Source: Arcuatula senhousia
Taxonomy: Eukaryota; Mollusca; Bivalvia; Mytilida; Mytilidae
Assembly: GCA_963971305.1 (NCBI GenBank)
Contig: OZ020307.1
Location: 57,347,702-57,411,701 of the forward strand
Reading direction: 5' to 3'
DNA length: 64,000 nt
Under the pieces are notes generated by a model. The model was given only the letters and a program-made list of their open reading frames with translations. It was not told where the DNA came from and searched no databases. A program made the translations under genes and the position numbers. Of this stretch, positions 45,710 through 57,950 are shown piece after piece (within the stretch, counting starts at the first letter, position 1; each line of letters opens with the position of its first letter).

Positions 45710-47434
45710 CCCAGACCAAATTGTAGCACCGCTACAAGAAAACAGTGGAACTTATTTTCAGCTAAAATCATGCTAAAATTGCACTGTGAATTTGACAGCG
45801 TAAATTAGCAGCTAGACAAAGTCCACTAATTTACCACTATATTTTAGCGGAATTATTAGTTCCACTAAACTTCCGCTAAATCTGCCACTGATACCTACTG
45901 TTACTGACAGTGTAAAATTAGCATCCAATTCTAAATACCACTAAAATACACTAATAAATTTAGCGGTTTCTAGTGGTTCGCCTCTATTTCCACTAATTTT
46001 CCACTACATAAAGATAAAATAATTTATGAGAAATCAGTGGACAATGAGCGGTAATAAATTCCTACTAGGAAAAAAGTTTGAACAAATATGAACTGCTAAA
46101 ATACGCTACAAAAACTCAATACATTTATAGGCCTAGCTAAAGTACGCTAAATAAACTTATAAGGTAGATTTAATAATTTTAAATAAGAAATCAGTGGTCA
46201 ATGAGCGGTACTAAATTCCTACTAGGAAAACTCTGTTAGAAGGTTTTAACAAATATGAACTTCTAAAATACGCTACAAAAACTAAATATATTTAAAGGCC
46301 TAACTAAAAGGCCCTTAATAAAGTTACAAAAATATAATAAAAATATTGTTTATGAACCTGTAAGTTTCTGAAAGTGTGCTAAAGTTACAAATTATAAAAT
46401 ATACGGAAAAAAAAAGCAAGATAAATTATGAATAAATGCTAAAATCATATATTCGCTACTCAAGATTGACTTTGTTGCATGGTTTTAGAACCAAAACATC
46501 ATTCGTTTAATTAAAAAACTATTTTTTTTATAAAAATAGTATTTAATTGCTTTTCCTGTTCTCCATTAATTCCGTGCATCACTTATCATTTTAATAAAAA
46601 CATGTACATGTTAATTAAAGCTACATTAAATTATCAGATAAGTTTATCAGATAAACAGCATGAAGTCCATCTGGATGTGGTCAAGAAATCTGTAATACTT
46701 GTAATCTAATTGAATTAATTATTGTCTAGCCAATCAAATGTTTCAACGGATTTTGAAAATTATAACATAGGACTTTGTCCCGATGTCTTTGTGAAGGCAA
46801 GCAACAGAATTTTACAGATTTTCTTTGTTTTTTAAATGAATAGATGTGGATACTTGGAAATCGAATGCAGCATATTCAACATGTTGAAAGAATGAAATGT
46901 CTCGAAATATCTTAATATGGAGTAGGCATTGCCTAAATGCGAGCATAGATAAAAGGGACTATACGTTTTGTTTATATGATGATGATCATAATCAATGCAA
47001 TCAAATGGTGCATAAGTTTATTTGGTAAACAAGTTTTTCCATTTCTAACAATCTTTTTCATATATATTTTTCATTCATATTTTGTTCTAAATGTCGACAT
47101 TCAGGGCTATCGCTATCATTTAATTTCCAATATTTCCATTTGCTTATTTTGGGGCGAGATGGTATGGGGCGATTAAGCTTCGAGACATGTCAGTTTCGTA
47201 CGTGCATATAACCAAGACGAAACGAGCTGCTTATGTGTATTTATTATTTTAAGAATATTATTTTCTTGTAAAAAGCGCAATTTATTATTTCTTTTAAGCA
47301 TTATTTCTTTTCTTATCAATTATTTTAACATTCACTCCGGCCCTGTAAAAATAATAACCCTTTCCGGACCATAAAAAATCTAAATCAGCATTAGCAAATT
47401 TCTCGCGGAAACAAATACCGTAGAGCTCTCCGCT

Positions 47435-47459
47435 CAAGCGGGCACGAAGTGCCCGCTTG
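47435..47459. other. Perfect 11-bp-stem hairpin
   Basis: CAAGCGGGCAC, loop GAA, GTGCCCGCTTG. GC-rich stem in an AT-rich element interior, followed by gcgagctatgctcgc, a second small stem. Confidence 0.8.
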
Positions 47460-47869
47460 CGAGCTATGCTCGCTATTAGTTACTCTAGCAAAAATGTGTT
47501 TTAAAGTGTAGATTCAATGGATACTTGAAAATCGAATGCAGCATATTCAATATTTTCAAAGTAGGAAATATCTCGAAAAATCTTATTAGTCACTTTAGCA
47601 AAAATGTGTTTTAAAGTGTAGATTCAACGGGACAAAATTGGAATTGAACAGTATTGTGGTTGTATGGAATATTAAAAAACATTCAACTTGACATGGAAAA
47701 TATACTTAGCTATACTTTGTGAAATTTGAATAAAACAGCGTGTATCAGCAATATTTTCAATATTGAAAGTGTGCACTGGATCTGTATTTTTTTTGCATAG
47801 TTTGCCTGGACTTGCGACAGTTTAGATGTACAGTTCAATAAAAGATATTAATAAAAAGTCTTCCAATGA

Positions 47870-48520
47870 ATATTTTTTGGAGGACCACTAAAAGCCTGCT
47901 AAAATACCACTGATTTTTGCTAAAAGTACCACTAAAATCCTGCTAAAATACTACTGATTTTTGCTAGGAGTACCACTAAAAGCCTGCTAAAATACCACTG
48001 ATTTTTGCTAGAGTACCACTTAAAGTCTGCTAGAATACCACTGATTATTGCTAAATAAACCACTACACAACTACTAGAAATACCACTGGATCTTACTAAA
48101 TTGACCACTGTTTAATGCAAATACACCACTAGAACCATGCTACATATTTCTCAATATCATCATATACAACATTTAATCTATCCACTACATTCTGCTACTT
48201 TTTCCACTAATTAGTGCTAGTAACTAATTTGCATAATACGCTAGATTCATACTAATACAATCCACTACATTCTGCTGTCAAACTAATTTAAATAATTGAA
48301 ACGCTAAAAACATGCTAGAAATTCCACTAATTATATACTGTCAGTAAATTTTAGCTTCGATTGGCTAAGAAATATGCAAATGAGACACACGACAGTAGTA
48401 ATCTAGCAAGAGTCTTACTATATATGTAGTGGAAATTTAGTGGTACTGTTTTTTGCTAATATTCCTGCTGAATTCATACTAGACTACCACTACAAGGTTT
48501 AAATATTTTCCACTAAAAAT
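47870..48520. repeat. Degenerate 'taccactgatttttgctaaa' tandem words
   Basis: About five units of ~45-60 bp between 47880 and 48060 (accactaaaa-cctgctaaaataccactgatttttgcta), decaying to scattered ccactaca/tgctagaa words up to 48520. Counterpart words occur at the opposite end, 45820-46010. Confidence 0.75.
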
Positions 48521-48564
48521 ATACTAAAACTCAACTAGGATACTACTACAAAAGGGTCTGGGAT

Positions 48565-49588
48565 GTTTCATCTTCCTGTATTGGCATTCCGGTAAAATTA
48601 AGTTTTCTTTCATTGATCTTGTTTGGATGTCTATATGTGTGTCGTGTAAATCTTCTAGGTCTTTTTGAAGTCTTACGGTTTTGTTGTTAGTTGTGTTATT
48701 TTCTGTTCGGATTTCGCCAACATCGTCTCGTAGTCTCTTTTTGTTTTTTTTTGTTGTCTTTGAAAGTTTCATGTATAAAGTTCATCCCTTTTTCTACTTC
48801 GTCAATTCGCTTGTTCACATTTCAACATTTTACAAGAGTGTCAATAGTCTTGTCGAAGTTGTTAATTACTTGGAAGTGAAGGTCTTCCAAAGTATAGTAA
48901 TGATTTCGGAAATCCATCTGCGTCTCGTTTTTCCTGAGACCGACGTACAACCTATCTTGTTGTACATTCGCTCTCCGATAGAAGTGTGGTTATTCTTTTT
49001 GGTAAACGAGCTTTCTAATCTATATTTTTATAGCCCCTACATATTACCTGATGTGTTGTTTTTTTTTCTGTTAATGAATGTTTTTTCTTAAGGCCATCAC
49101 AAATTTCATTTAATTTTTTAGAAAGATTGTCTTTTTTGTTATTGACTTTTACTATGTGGTTAAAAGTTTGCTGCATCTGAAGGGTTTCTTGTGTATTGAT
49201 ATCCTGGTTAAAAGACTGGGGATGTTGGTTAAACTGTTGCTGTTGTATGGGTTGTGGAATTATAAGAAGGTGATGTCTCTGTTGCATTGGTGACTCATAG
49301 GGTACATTAAAAGTTGCCATATTGATTGGTTGTTGAGTGAGTGAGTTGGTGTTTTACGCCCGTTCAACGCTATATAGATTATTTACAGGCGATGAACATG
49401 AAGAGGATGATAAAATGAACATGAAATGATGATGATAAATGAAATATGGGGATGGGTGGGAAACAAAGGAACGGTAAATTTTGAAGAACCACAGGAAAAG
49501 GGGAGAGGTGGATTGGTTTTTGAAGGTTTGGGATTGAATTTAAATGTTTGTTTACATTAGGTCCCGTCTTTTCACCAGTGTTCACCAT
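48565..49588 (-). pseudogene. LINE ORF1 relic, N-terminal and coiled-coil part
   Basis: Begins at 49588 with MVNTGEKTGPNVNKHLNSIP and is interrupted by a retroposon (49335-49510). It resumes at about 49320 with a glutamine-rich stretch, then 'IVKVNNKKDNLSKKLNEI', VEKGMNFIHETFKDNKKK, LRDDVGEIRTEN-like coiled-coil heptads and HIDIQTRSMKENLI, with TGMPIQEDET in a shifted frame. Coiled coil followed by the RSM-xNLIF-GIP block is typical of LINE ORF1p RNA-binding proteins. Several frameshifts. Split from its C-terminus by the element at 45710-48562. Confidence 0.7.
49324..49521 (-). mobile_element. Truncated short retroposon with ~11-bp target duplication
   Basis: The body is 49335-49510, flanked by gattggttgtt (49324-49334) and gattggttttt (49511-49521), one mismatch. 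Starts gagtgagtgagttggtg and ends at ggggagaggtg, missing the GC-rich end. It sits in the N-terminal codons of the LINE ORF1 relic. Confidence 0.8.
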
Positions 49589-49621
49589 TTTATGGTGTCT
49601 TACCGCTTAAGGTTACAAGAT

Positions 49622-49954
49622 ACCAAATGGGACTGATTTTAATTTAAATGAGTTTTTGCATGTTTGCTCTTTTTATTGAGTTACATCGAAAAATCAAATC
49701 AAAATTGGGGGTCACCATCCTTCATTTTCCACAATTTTGAGAACATTCAAGATTTTGGGTATTTTTCATATAGACGTAAACTTTTTTCCGGTTAAAAATA
49801 GGTTCTGACCAAATTATATGTCAAATATGTACCAATATGCAACAAAAACTAACAGAAAAGGCCAGTTAAAATTAGAATCCATTGATACCAAATAAACCAT
49901 AAGTCACCATGCATTTTTCAAAGATATAAGGATAAAACATTTAGGTGTGGAATT
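49622..49954. other. Noncoding sequence
   Basis: Nothing recognised between the LINE relic and the PLE copy. Confidence 0.5.
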
Positions 49955-50460
49955 GGAATATGACACAAACGACATCACGTCTAGCTCTCTCTTTCAACCT
50001 CACGTTCCGTTATATTGATGATGTCCTTTCACTAAACAATTCTCGATTTGGTGACTTTCTCCATCTCATATATCCACAGGAGCTTGAGATAAAGGACACA
50101 ACGGACTCTAGGAAGTCTGCTTCATATTTAGATCTACATCTAGAAATTGACTCACAAGGAAGACTTTCAACAAGACTATGACAAACGTGATGACTTCAAC
50201 TTTCCAATCGTCAACTTTTCCTTCTTGTGTAGCAACATTCCGTCCGCTCCAGCTTATGGAGTTTACGTATCTCAATTGATTCGTTATTCCAGAGCGTGCG
50301 GGACTAACATCGATTTCCTTACCAGAGCGACACGTCTGACGCAAAAATTGCTCACACAGGGTTATGTTGCTCCTCGGTTGCTGTCTTCACTCAAGAAATT
50401 TTAAGGAAGACATCATGCACTTATAGACAAATATGGGATTTCGATCTCTCAGATGAGTGC
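49955..50460 (+). pseudogene. Penelope-like element (family A) reverse transcriptase, 3' part
   Basis: Starts abruptly at about 49955 (5' truncation) with RLALSFNLTFRYIDDVLSLN, so the catalytic YIDD is present. Continues FGDFLHLIYPQELEIKDTTD and YLDLHLEIDSQGRLST. A frameshift at about 50160 moves into the frame of YDKRDDFNFPIVNFSFL, PSAPAYGVYVSQLIRYSRA and LLSSLKKF. A stop at about 50404 breaks the final GRHHALIDKYGISISQMSAD. No GIY-YIG domain follows. It is the best local reference for the dead copy at 8938-13218. Confidence 0.85.
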
Positions 50461-50795
50461 AGATGTTGGTTTGTCATAGGCTGTGGTTTTGTCTTCCTTT
50501 ACCGGATTTGACACGCTTAATGGACTATTGGCAAAACGACGGGTGTGCTATAGCAAGCAGGAACTGCTTACCCTTCCGGAGCACCTGAATTCACTCTTGT
50601 GTCGACTGGAGTTCGCGTTGTTGATTGATATTCAGTTATTTTGTGTTTCCATGTTTTACATGTTGTCTGTTTTTGTCCCGTTCCTGTTGGTGTTTGCTGG
50701 TTTTGTCTCTGCCCTTTCGGACTTTTGATATTCGGATGCCCCATTGGTACCTCTGCTTCTGTCATAACGTCAAATGTTAAAAATAAAAGCAATTC
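50461..50795 (+). mobile_element. 3' untranslated tail of PLE family A
   Basis: Contains tttaccggatttgacacgct, gggtgtgctatagcaagcag, and the terminal ttcggatgccccattggtac then ctctgcttct. Copies of the same tail lie at 5515-5815, 26524-26780 (minus) and 55366-55462. Confidence 0.8.
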
Positions 50796-52639
50796 CTCAA
50801 GATTACTTATACATGTATCAATAGTGTACAAGTATAGTAAATTATAAAATAATACACTCCCGAAAGGAACGATGATGGTAGAAATGTCAATATTTTAGTT
50901 GTACTATGAGCTGAATTTTCCTTCAACGTCTGGAATAGCACGCGCTTGTTTTCCCGAACTTTCTGCGTCTTTTTAACGTTTTTATCTATGAAAATTTTAG
51001 ACGTCATTAAACGCTCACGTAACCCATTAGAAAAGCTAGTATGTTTTTATTTTCGAACCAAAAAAATTAAATTAATTGAAACCTCGGGAGCGTAACAGGT
51101 TTTACCTGCCTCATATTAAAATAATAGATAATGTACAATTTTAGACGGATTTTACCAATAAAAGGATTTTTTTAAAATCGTTAATGTGGATGAAATGGAG
51201 AGGGGGGTTGTGCAATATTTCGTTATATTTTTTTTAGAAACTACGGATACCTATTGATATTTTGCAATGCAGCATCAATAGTGGGTCCCTTACTTAACTC
51301 AGCTAAGCAGGAAGTAGTTAAGTGACAGGTCTGATTTCGGTACGAACCGGGTGTAGCAAAATCGGATTCCTTCTATTACTAGAGTCTTATGATACATAAC
51401 TGTTAGTACGTCCGCCATGTTCAATTAGTTTCACATCACTAATATGGTGCAGATCGGTTAAAAGAGACATCAAAATATTGCAAGTCCGAAAACCACCAGA
51501 CAAAATCGAGAACATAAAAGTCAAGACGGATAAAAAAGGGGAAACTCATAGCATAACAAATAATACACATAAAGCAACTAAACTGCAATTAGTAGCATGA
51601 ACTCACTTTAGTTGAAACTAAAGTTTACTCGGGTGCTCCAAAAGTGCGAACAGTTCACAACCGTCATGTTTTCAACGATCTAGTTTAGGCAGAAACCTGT
51701 AGAGGATGACAATTCAAACACTCTACAGACAAACCATCGTCGGTACTTATCAGAGAGATAGATAGCAGTATTTGTCTATGAGCAATATTGAAATCTTAAA
51801 CCCTATTATATGCTTAAATTGTGGGTTTGCTTGCTCCAGTTCAATAAAACCCTACAATCAAATCTTAAAATTTAATGTACTAATTTGTTTACCCATATAA
51901 AATTAAAGATAAAATTAGCATTAAAAAATCTTTTAAATAAAAAAACCTCATATTTCGTCTTACAGGAACTGAGCGAACAACAGATCAAATTATCCAAGTA
52001 ATTCATAAGAAAAGTATAGAAAAGAGATTTTATAAGATATCTTTGAAGACACATATTACACATGTATCAACATGCTTACACATGTATCAACAATATGCTT
52101 TCACAAGAAACACTTTCTAAAATAATAAATAAATAAACACACGCAAATATAGAAGTTAGCACAAGAAATAAAAACTTAGAAAATGGTTCAAAATTAAACT
52201 AGTTCATTATAATTATAAGTTTATAATTTTTGTAAAAGTCAATACCTAATTTTTTTTTTTTTAATTTTCTAATACTTTTTCCTTTTACTAACAGGTAACA
52301 TCTATAGCACCCCTTAGAAGGCCCCTTAATCCCCTGCATTAATTAGATGTTTTTTTAGTCCAGTAGGCGTTCAGGGAACAAACCATTCAATGTTATATGG
52401 GCTCATATATGACTTTCTGTAAAAAACTCTTAAGAATTTCTTAACATTCATCATTTATAACCGGGGTTTTTCAATACGATAAATTTGTCTTAAAACTGTT
52501 GATCTATTTACTTCAAACATTTAAACAATATGTGTTCAAGACCAAAATTGAAACAAAGTTGAAAAGTTTCTTTTCTTGTACACTACATTATTTCTTTAAA
52601 TATTTATAGAACTACTGCATCCAAGTACTGTGAAAGGTT
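50796..52639. other. Noncoding AT-rich sequence
   Basis: No supported gene or element. Confidence 0.5.
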
Positions 52640-52815
52640 ATAATTTTGCGTGGTTTTAATTTCGCGTTTTTAGTACCAAAATGCATTCGCGAGGTTTTAG
52701 TTTCGCTTTTTTTTTCAGATCATGAAATATTGGGTCCTTCTTAATGTAATGCGTGGGGATATTTTCGTGAATTTGATATGATCGCGAAATTAACGAAAAT
52801 AAACCCCTCGCAAAA
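52640..52815. mobile_element. Palindromic MITE-like repeat
   Basis: aattttgcgtggttttaatt then tcgcg at 52641 is matched by cgcgaaatta...ccctcgcaaaa ending near 52815. Central part ttcgcgaggttttagtttcg. Related AATTTCGCG words are widespread in invertebrate repeats. Target duplication not resolved. Confidence 0.65.
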
Positions 52816-53680
52816 ACTTCCCCTTTGTTTATTTTTCGACTATTTCTAAGCATTTTTTTAAATTATGATACATTAATAATGCTAGAATTTTGGTACACCT
52901 TTTTTTCTAATAGGGTGACCTTTCGCACGTTTAAAGGTAAAAACTATTGGTAAATCAACTCAAGTTTGTATGCTGTTTTGTCAATGTCATGTACTGGAGA
53001 GAATTTCATATACAAACTTGCAATGAGTACACCAGTTTGTGGTATTTTTTTTCACGAAGAAAAATAAATTAAAGCCTTAAAAATAATATGTTTTGTTACA
53101 TTTTGTACTCCATTTCAATTAACCTTTATTTTGATATATTAATTTGATGTACACATGTATTTCAAAATAGATCAGAGAATTTCATTCAAAAGTAACAACA
53201 ACATTTTAGGAATGTTTCAAGAGTAAGTAACGCCAAGACAGATAACACTTAACGTAACGTCATTTGGTATCCTGTGACCTTAATTGAATTATTATTCGGT
53301 ATCCTCTTCCTGATCTTCTTCGACCCCTTAGCTTTGGATTTTTCACCCATTTACACATTTTCAAGTCTATCATTAGTCCATTAAAACACTTCTCAAACAC
53401 TCTATATTGAATTTCCAAATTTTCTGATGAAACTACGAAGGAAAGATTTCAAGCCATATTCTTGCACATGCGTACATACATGTACTTTGTCTCTCATACC
53501 CCGAGTCAATATTTAGATGGAAGTTTATGGTAAATTTTAGTGTTGTGGATTTCACTGGCTATATATTATAAGGATTTTTTTCAAGAGGAATGGTTTAGAT
53601 CATGAAAGGTTTATTTTAAATTGTATATTTTTTCAAAACGCATGAAATAAGACAGTAATTATGATTTACTCGTACGAATG

Positions 53681-53888
53681 TGGACGTTCCGTAAATGTAG
53701 ATTGAAATTTGTTCAAATACACTAGACAAAGAGAAGCGGACCTCATCGTTCTGTAATTGTACAGTGTAGTACAAATTCTTGCGGACTTGGCCGCTATGTA
53801 ATTTGATCTAATTTCAGGCCAAATATTAACGGACTTGGCTGCTCCGTAATTGTAAGGCAAAACATAAGCGGACTTTGCCGCTGAATAC
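53681..53888. repeat. Degenerate minisatellite, unit ~40-55 bp
   Basis: Five spaced copies of gcggacttggccgct followed by ccgtaattgta at 53681, 53736, 53781, 53830 and 53868. Confidence 0.7.
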
Positions 53889-55040
53889 TTTTAGGACGAA
53901 AATTAGACTTTTTACAAGTCCTACTCTAAGTAAAATGTTTAGTTCATCATTTTCTGGTTAAGACTGATAAGAAATATCTCTGATTGTTGGGGGAGAGCCT
54001 CTCACATACCCCTTTGATACTAAATGGCGCTTTAATATAATTTTGAAATTATAAATTTATTATAATAAGAAAGGGACTTGTACATGTATCAAGTCTAGAC
54101 GTAAATGAGCGAACCATGCCATTGCATAATTTTAAGACTTGCTCTAGATCTGTAAATATTAAACGAAGTTACTAGGTAATCGGATTTTATGGCTTATGCA
54201 GTGATTGCAGAATAATTTTAAAAGATAAAATCAAAAAAGCGAGCCTAATAGTGCACTTATATTATTTTGATAACTCATCAATCTAATGGATGCATATTTT
54301 AATTTGAATATCATGAAACTTTAACAATTATTTGTGATCGTATTTAAAACTTAAATCTGTTTTTATGTTAATAAGCAATAAAAGTTATACAATTATTAGA
54401 AGTTCATGATCATTTACGTTACAAATAGAAATGAGAATTCATCATATACAAATTAGGAGTTCGTGATCATTTGTTATAAATAGAAATCATAATTTATTCT
54501 CAAAGAGACATAACAATCCTTGCCTTGTTTTTGTGTAGATGTTTTATTTTTAAAGCGGAGGTTGCCCCCCCCCCCGCCCCCGGACGATGCATGTTAATAT
54601 GGTGTTATTGTTTAGATGCAGTGATCTTTTAAATGCATAAGAACGATATATGTTTTAATTGTAGTTCTCAATATCGTCTTTTCTAGGAAAACTTAATATT
54701 TGTATGCACAGAGCAAAGATAAAACACTTGCAAAGGCTAGTATGAAAGTTGGTCTGGGTACAATTGTATTGTATAAAATATTAGTGAGCATAAATGTTTG
54801 GGTCTAAAGACTGAATGTTATTACAGGTCTATATTATTTTTGTGCAAAACCATCTTTTTCGTATACAAGACTACTCTGTTTGCTATATGTTTTATTTCAA
54901 TAAGACGTATTGATATAAGTTGGATATCAGGAACTTCATTGAAGTTGCCATACAATATCTAATTTCACTCTGAAATAATGAATTTTATTAATCTATTTTC
55001 CCAATACGACTTGTGGTTCGACTAGTTATCTGCTAACCCA
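53889..55040. other. Noncoding AT-rich sequence
   Basis: A C-run at about 54567-54579 and an imperfect direct repeat (agaagttcatgatcattta at ~54400 and ~54455). No gene. Confidence 0.5.
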
Positions 55041-56993
55041 AAAATCAAGGGGTGTAGGTAATCATCGAGTTCGAGTTCGAGTCAGAGTTAGAGTTCGAGT
55101 TTAAGTTCGAGTTACGACTCGAGTTCGAGTTAAAATTCGAGGTAAAGTTCGAGTTATTTTTCGAGTTCGAGTTGATATTTGAGCTAACTCGAAAGAGCGA
55201 TTTTTATTGCAATAATCGAGTTACTACTCGAGTTCGAGTTAGAGTTCGAGTTACAGATCGAGTTAGAGTTCGAGTTACAGATCGAGTTCGAGTTACATAT
55301 CGAGTTAGAGTTCGAGTTGGATATTTACTTTAGCGCAATTACATGAATATTGTCAAACATAACACTTGTTGGTGTTTACTGGTTTTGTCTCTGCACTTTC
55401 GGACTTTTGACATTCGGATACCCCATTGGTACAAAAAAATGTACCTCTGCTTCTTTTAAACTGTTTAAGGTTGTCGCCTTGCAATAGTATCATTTATAAA
55501 TATATGTGTATATATGAGTAAAAACCAATACATGTACATATTTACCTAATGTCACAAAGACTGTGGACAAGGAGCACATATGTACCAATGTGGCAATCTC
55601 CCGCCCAATTTACAAGCGGGGGTATAATAAAAACTTGGTATACCTATTCTCCGGTACTGGACCAACACGGCGAAATCCCCATCTTTTGTCTTTGAATATC
55701 TGAAAATATTATACCCCCACTCGTAAGAGAGGGGGATATATTGCAATCACCTTGTCCGTCTATCTGTCCGTCCGTCCGTCCGCCCGCGAGTTATTTTTCA
55801 GGACAGTCACGCATCTACTCTATGTTTTCTTAGCGACCTTAGACATTTTAAGGGTCAAAAATAGGACAATTTGTCGTAACAGATTTCACGGTATCTGCTA
55901 AAGGAGTTGATTTCAAATTTGGTACACAGCTTTATTATGATGAGTTGTAACGTGCCTCACCTTTCCAGGTCAGGCAGGCATCGCTTCGAAAAAGAGGGGG
56001 TTTTCTGGTTTACCGATGACCGCCTTTCCGTTACTTCGTTCGTCCTTCCGTAATTTTCTAAGCAACTGTATGACGTAAATGTCCGTTTTTATATTACTTT
56101 ATCCTATGTATACCTCCTGTTATACTTTGCCGAATACTTTTTAACGCAAGGCATTGTTTTGGGAGCAGGCATATCATTTGTAAGCATTATCTCAAAGATT
56201 TACTTATTATCTATCAAGTTTCTTGAATGAAGACAACAACAATTGAACAGTTAGGGAACGACCATTATATTTTTACGAGGGGGGGTATGGATATTTTATT
56301 CGTCCCGCCTTTTTATTTTTGAAAAATCAAAGCCTAGAATTTTTGTTTTCCGCACATTTCTTATTTTTATTTTTGATTAAACTATAAACATAATCTTTTT
56401 CAGGCAGAAGCACCGTCCAGCTTTAAATTTCCTGATTTTTGGCTTTCTTCCTTTTATTTCTATTTCATCATAGCCTCCTCCCCCGCCCCCAAATCAAATG
56501 GTTGCTCCTTAACATAAAACTGTTTTAGAATTTTTGTGTCAGAAGCATTTTAATAGATGTCCGAATTTGTTTAAGAAGAACATAAACATCTTATGTAAAT
56601 ATATTTCCATTGTAGTCGGGTTTTTATCTGTAACCGCATTATAAATATGAATCAATACCTTAGTAAGTTAGTATCTCAAAGTAGATTGCTGGTTACATGG
56701 AGCAGAGTTGCAAATATAAATGATGAAAAAAGTGTGCAAAAAATAAATATACAAGTCGTTTTGTAATTCGAACTCGAACTCGATCTGTAACTCGAACTCT
56801 AACTCGATCTGTAACTCGAACTCCAGTCGTAACTTTATTATTTCCATGAAAATCACTGTTTCGAGTTAGCTGAAATTAATTTTTAACTCGAACTCTAACT
56901 CGAACTTTAATTCGAACATGAGTTGTAACTCGAACTTTAACTCGAACTCTAACTCTGACTCGAACTCGATGATTACCTACACCCAAAATCAAG
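55041..56993. mobile_element. 1,935-bp element with hexamer-array inverted ends and 9-bp target duplication
   Basis: The body is 55050-56984. It begins GGGTGTAGGTAATCATCGAG and ends with the exact complement. Both ends run into ~230-270-bp arrays of gagttcgagtta hexamers, inverted relative to each other (55070-55320 and 56758-56972). It is flanked by AAAATCAAG on both sides (55041-55049, 56985-56993). The interior carries a PLE tail scrap (55366-55462) and a tccgtccgtccgtccgcccg run (55768-55790), and no transposase. Long inverted ends with 9-bp duplication match Mutator-like elements. Confidence 0.85.
55366..55462 (+). mobile_element. Fragment of PLE family A tail
   Basis: Matches 50690-50760: gttggtgtttactggttttg, then tctctgcactttcggacttt and ctctgcttct, with an extra copy of ggtacaaaaaaatgtac between. 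Confidence 0.75.
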
Positions 56994-57715
56994 TATGTGT
57001 TGTGTTTCACTTCGCCCTTATTAGTAAAAAAAATGTTTTACGTTCAACTGAATGTGAGAGAAAGAGCATACTAGTAAATGAATTCTTTTAGTCTAAAATG
57101 GAAGTACATATAGTCGTGTAAGCGTGAATTTACACGGTTTGAATACAGTCCTGTCTTAGATTTATTCAGTTTAATTTCCGATGTTAAAAAGTAGAACACA
57201 TACAGATTAACTATATTTCAAGTTTGATTAATTTGTCAAACAATTGCAGTAAATTTATTTGCTTCTGATAAAGTCAATTTAAAATATCATTTAACGTAGG
57301 GAAGTTGATCGCTTAATTGTATTACTACAAGAAATACCCTTTCCCAGTTCCAGCTATAGTTTTGAAAATGCTTTCGTTTTCGTTTTTTGTGTTTTTTTCT
57401 GATTTCAGCTGTGTACTTAGACCATGAAGACCCCAATGTGGAACTGCATACAAACCATATAATAACACAACTGATCTTCATCCCTAGTGTGAAGCTAGGA
57501 TACATCAGATATTCGTATTAACCTCACCTTACTGCTGTAAAAAGAAAACTTCACGACTTTTTCGTTAGCTACTACATACAGTTCATTTTTTTTGTAACTC
57601 AATCATTAATAAGCAGAATTGTCTACCAACCTCCAAACCACGTATGCGTTTTTTTTTCACTTCGCCCTTATTAGAAAAAAATGTTTTATGTTTGATTGCA
57701 CACAAAAAAAACACA
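56994..57715. other. Noncoding AT-rich sequence
   Basis: cacttcgcccttattag recurs at 57008 and 57659, each followed by an a-run and tgttttac/tgttttat. No gene. Confidence 0.5.
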
Positions 57716-57853
57716 CATAAACCACAGGGACTTGCTCCCCTCTGTCAATATTTTGTTAGAGTCAATGTGCGGTACGAAAAAAAAACTTTTTTCGTACCGC
57801 ACATTGACTCTAACAAAATATTGATAGACGGGAGCAAGTCCCTGTGCATAAAC
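57716..57853. mobile_element. 124-bp hairpin MITE with 7-bp target duplication, copy 2
   Basis: The body is 57723-57846. Two ~58-nt arms, nearly perfectly complementary, begin CACAGGGACTTGCTCCCCTC and meet at an a/t run. Flanked by CATAAAC on both sides (57716-57722, 57847-57853). Frames on both strands here (57644-57919) are mirror readings of the arms. Shares terminus and duplication length with 28520-28619. Confidence 0.85.
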
Positions 57854-57950
57854 TGACAGCCCAGAAACATCATGTATATAACACACTATCGATTTGTTAT
57901 TCTTAAATCTTTGTGCCATGCGATGCTATAGCCTAGTTCAGCGTGTCAAA

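Larger units (their letters stand above)
45708..48564. mobile_element. 2,853-bp inverted-end element with AT duplication inside LINE ORF1
   Basis: The body is 45710-48562. It begins CCCAGACCAAATTGTAG and ends with the complement of CCCAGACCCTTTTGTAGTAG. The dinucleotide AT lies on both sides (45708-45709, 48563-48564). Removing the insert and one AT closes the host ORF1 frame as E-T-S-D-M-T-E. Both flanks of the interior carry many copies of accactaaaa / gctaaaataccactg words. It contains internal duplications (agtggtcaatgagcggta at 46031/46194; gcaaaaatgtgttttaaagt at 47488/47600). No transposase was recognised. A 2-bp AT duplication is reported for ISL2EU-type elements, offered only as a lead. 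Confidence 0.75.

Noticed and set aside
55070..55320. Telomere-like hexamer array
   Set aside because: The unit gagttc/gagtta is not a known animal telomere repeat (TTAGGG) and lies inside inverted ends with a target duplication, so it belongs to a transposon.
57686..57919. 77-codon minus frame and 70-codon plus frame with shared peptide text
   Set aside because: The shared peptide is produced by the perfect hairpin arms read from both strands.
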